A stretch of DNA of 64,000 nt, taken from contig SZOS01000018.1 in the NCBI GenBank assembly GCA_030263295.1, forward strand, positions 8,131-72,130, given 5' to 3'. Both the position numbers and the translations under genes were made by a program. Source of the stretch: Dokdonella_A sp014338185 (lineage in GTDB: Bacteria; Pseudomonadota; Gammaproteobacteria; Xanthomonadales; Rhodanobacteraceae). Under the pieces are notes generated by a model that saw only the letters and a list, made by a program, of their open reading frames with translations, did not search any database and was not told where the DNA came from. Every line of letters begins with the position of its first letter. Positions within the stretch are counted from its first letter, which is position 1. This document shows, piece after piece, positions 63,974 to 64,000 of this stretch.

Positions 63974-63993
63974 ATCGAACCGCGCGGTTCGAT
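63974..63993. repeat. 20-bp perfect palindrome near the window end
   Basis: ATCGAACCGC followed by its exact reverse complement, 56 bases after tRNA-Phe. It may be a transcript-end hairpin or a protein site; the window ends too soon to judge. Confidence 0.5.
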
Positions 63994-64000
63994 GACTCGC

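Overview
The window is about 70% GC, densely coded DNA from a free-living gammaproteobacterium. It most resembles the Lysobacterales/Xanthomonadales (Rhodanobacteraceae or Lysobacteraceae). The placement rests on gene content and style: a class 2 PyrD, an EfpL-type elongation factor P paralogue, a DUF1800/DUF1501 export pair, secreted proteins ending in a 'D-x-IF-x-x-GFE' tail, and many start/stop overlaps of the ATGA/GTGA type. No species can be named from sequence alone.

Layout. 1-4.1 kb: the end of a class III cyclase fused to an FHA domain, then a DUF1800-DUF1501 operon on the minus strand. 4.2-10.0 kb is the one clearly accessory block. It holds a leucine-rich-repeat secreted protein bracketed by 56-bp direct repeats, a truncated transposase, a 5'-truncated Rhs protein with a variable C-terminus and an AT-rich immunity-like gene, an XRE regulator with a palindromic operator, and an IS3 orfA scar. 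The block is flanked by an exact 22-bp direct repeat whose right copy is the 3' end of murB, so it looks like an island inserted at the murB terminus. 10-16.9 kb: pyrD-murB, an ALDH7-type dehydrogenase, tRNA-Arg(CCT) and two glycosyltransferases. 16.9-20.7 kb: a methionine-salvage operon (mtnB-mtnD-PH protein-mtnC) ending in a membrane-anchored C13 peptidase, then rmuC. 22.4-26.5 kb: two APC permeases, a 100-bp tandem repeat and efpL. 26.6-34.5 kb: acyl-CoA and leucine degradation (an SDR, liuE, liuD, liuC) with a cyanophycinase-fold pseudoenzyme and an opposing TPR-sulfotransferase gene. 34.7-37.1 kb: feoA-feoB-Cys-rich protein. 37.2-44.9 kb: hutG, a secreted propeller-like protein with a decayed paralogue, hutU-pncC, recA, thpR and rluF. 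44.9-51.4 kb: secreted proteins, yebC, a sedolisin and a divergent five-heme cytochrome. 51.4-56.9 kb: ABC-F, rsmC-rsuA, a phosphodiester glycosidase-like protein, a heme-binding barrel and a 50-residue basic protein. 57-64 kb: divergent hutI/hutF, a nucleotide pyrophosphatase-like lipoprotein, an OYE-type reductase, an MFS exporter and tRNA-Phe.

Functionally, hutU, hutI, hutF and hutG give the formimidoylglutamate-deiminase route of histidine breakdown, without hutH in the window. liuC, liuD and liuE cover most of the distal leucine pathway. The mtn genes recycle methylthioadenosine. The secreted sedolisin, the LRR protein and the propeller-like protein suggest a polymer- and protein-degrading lifestyle. 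The most unusual parts are the island at the murB end, the apparent AUC start of mtnB, the cyanophycinase-like pseudoenzyme, and the membrane C13 peptidase at the end of the mtn operon.
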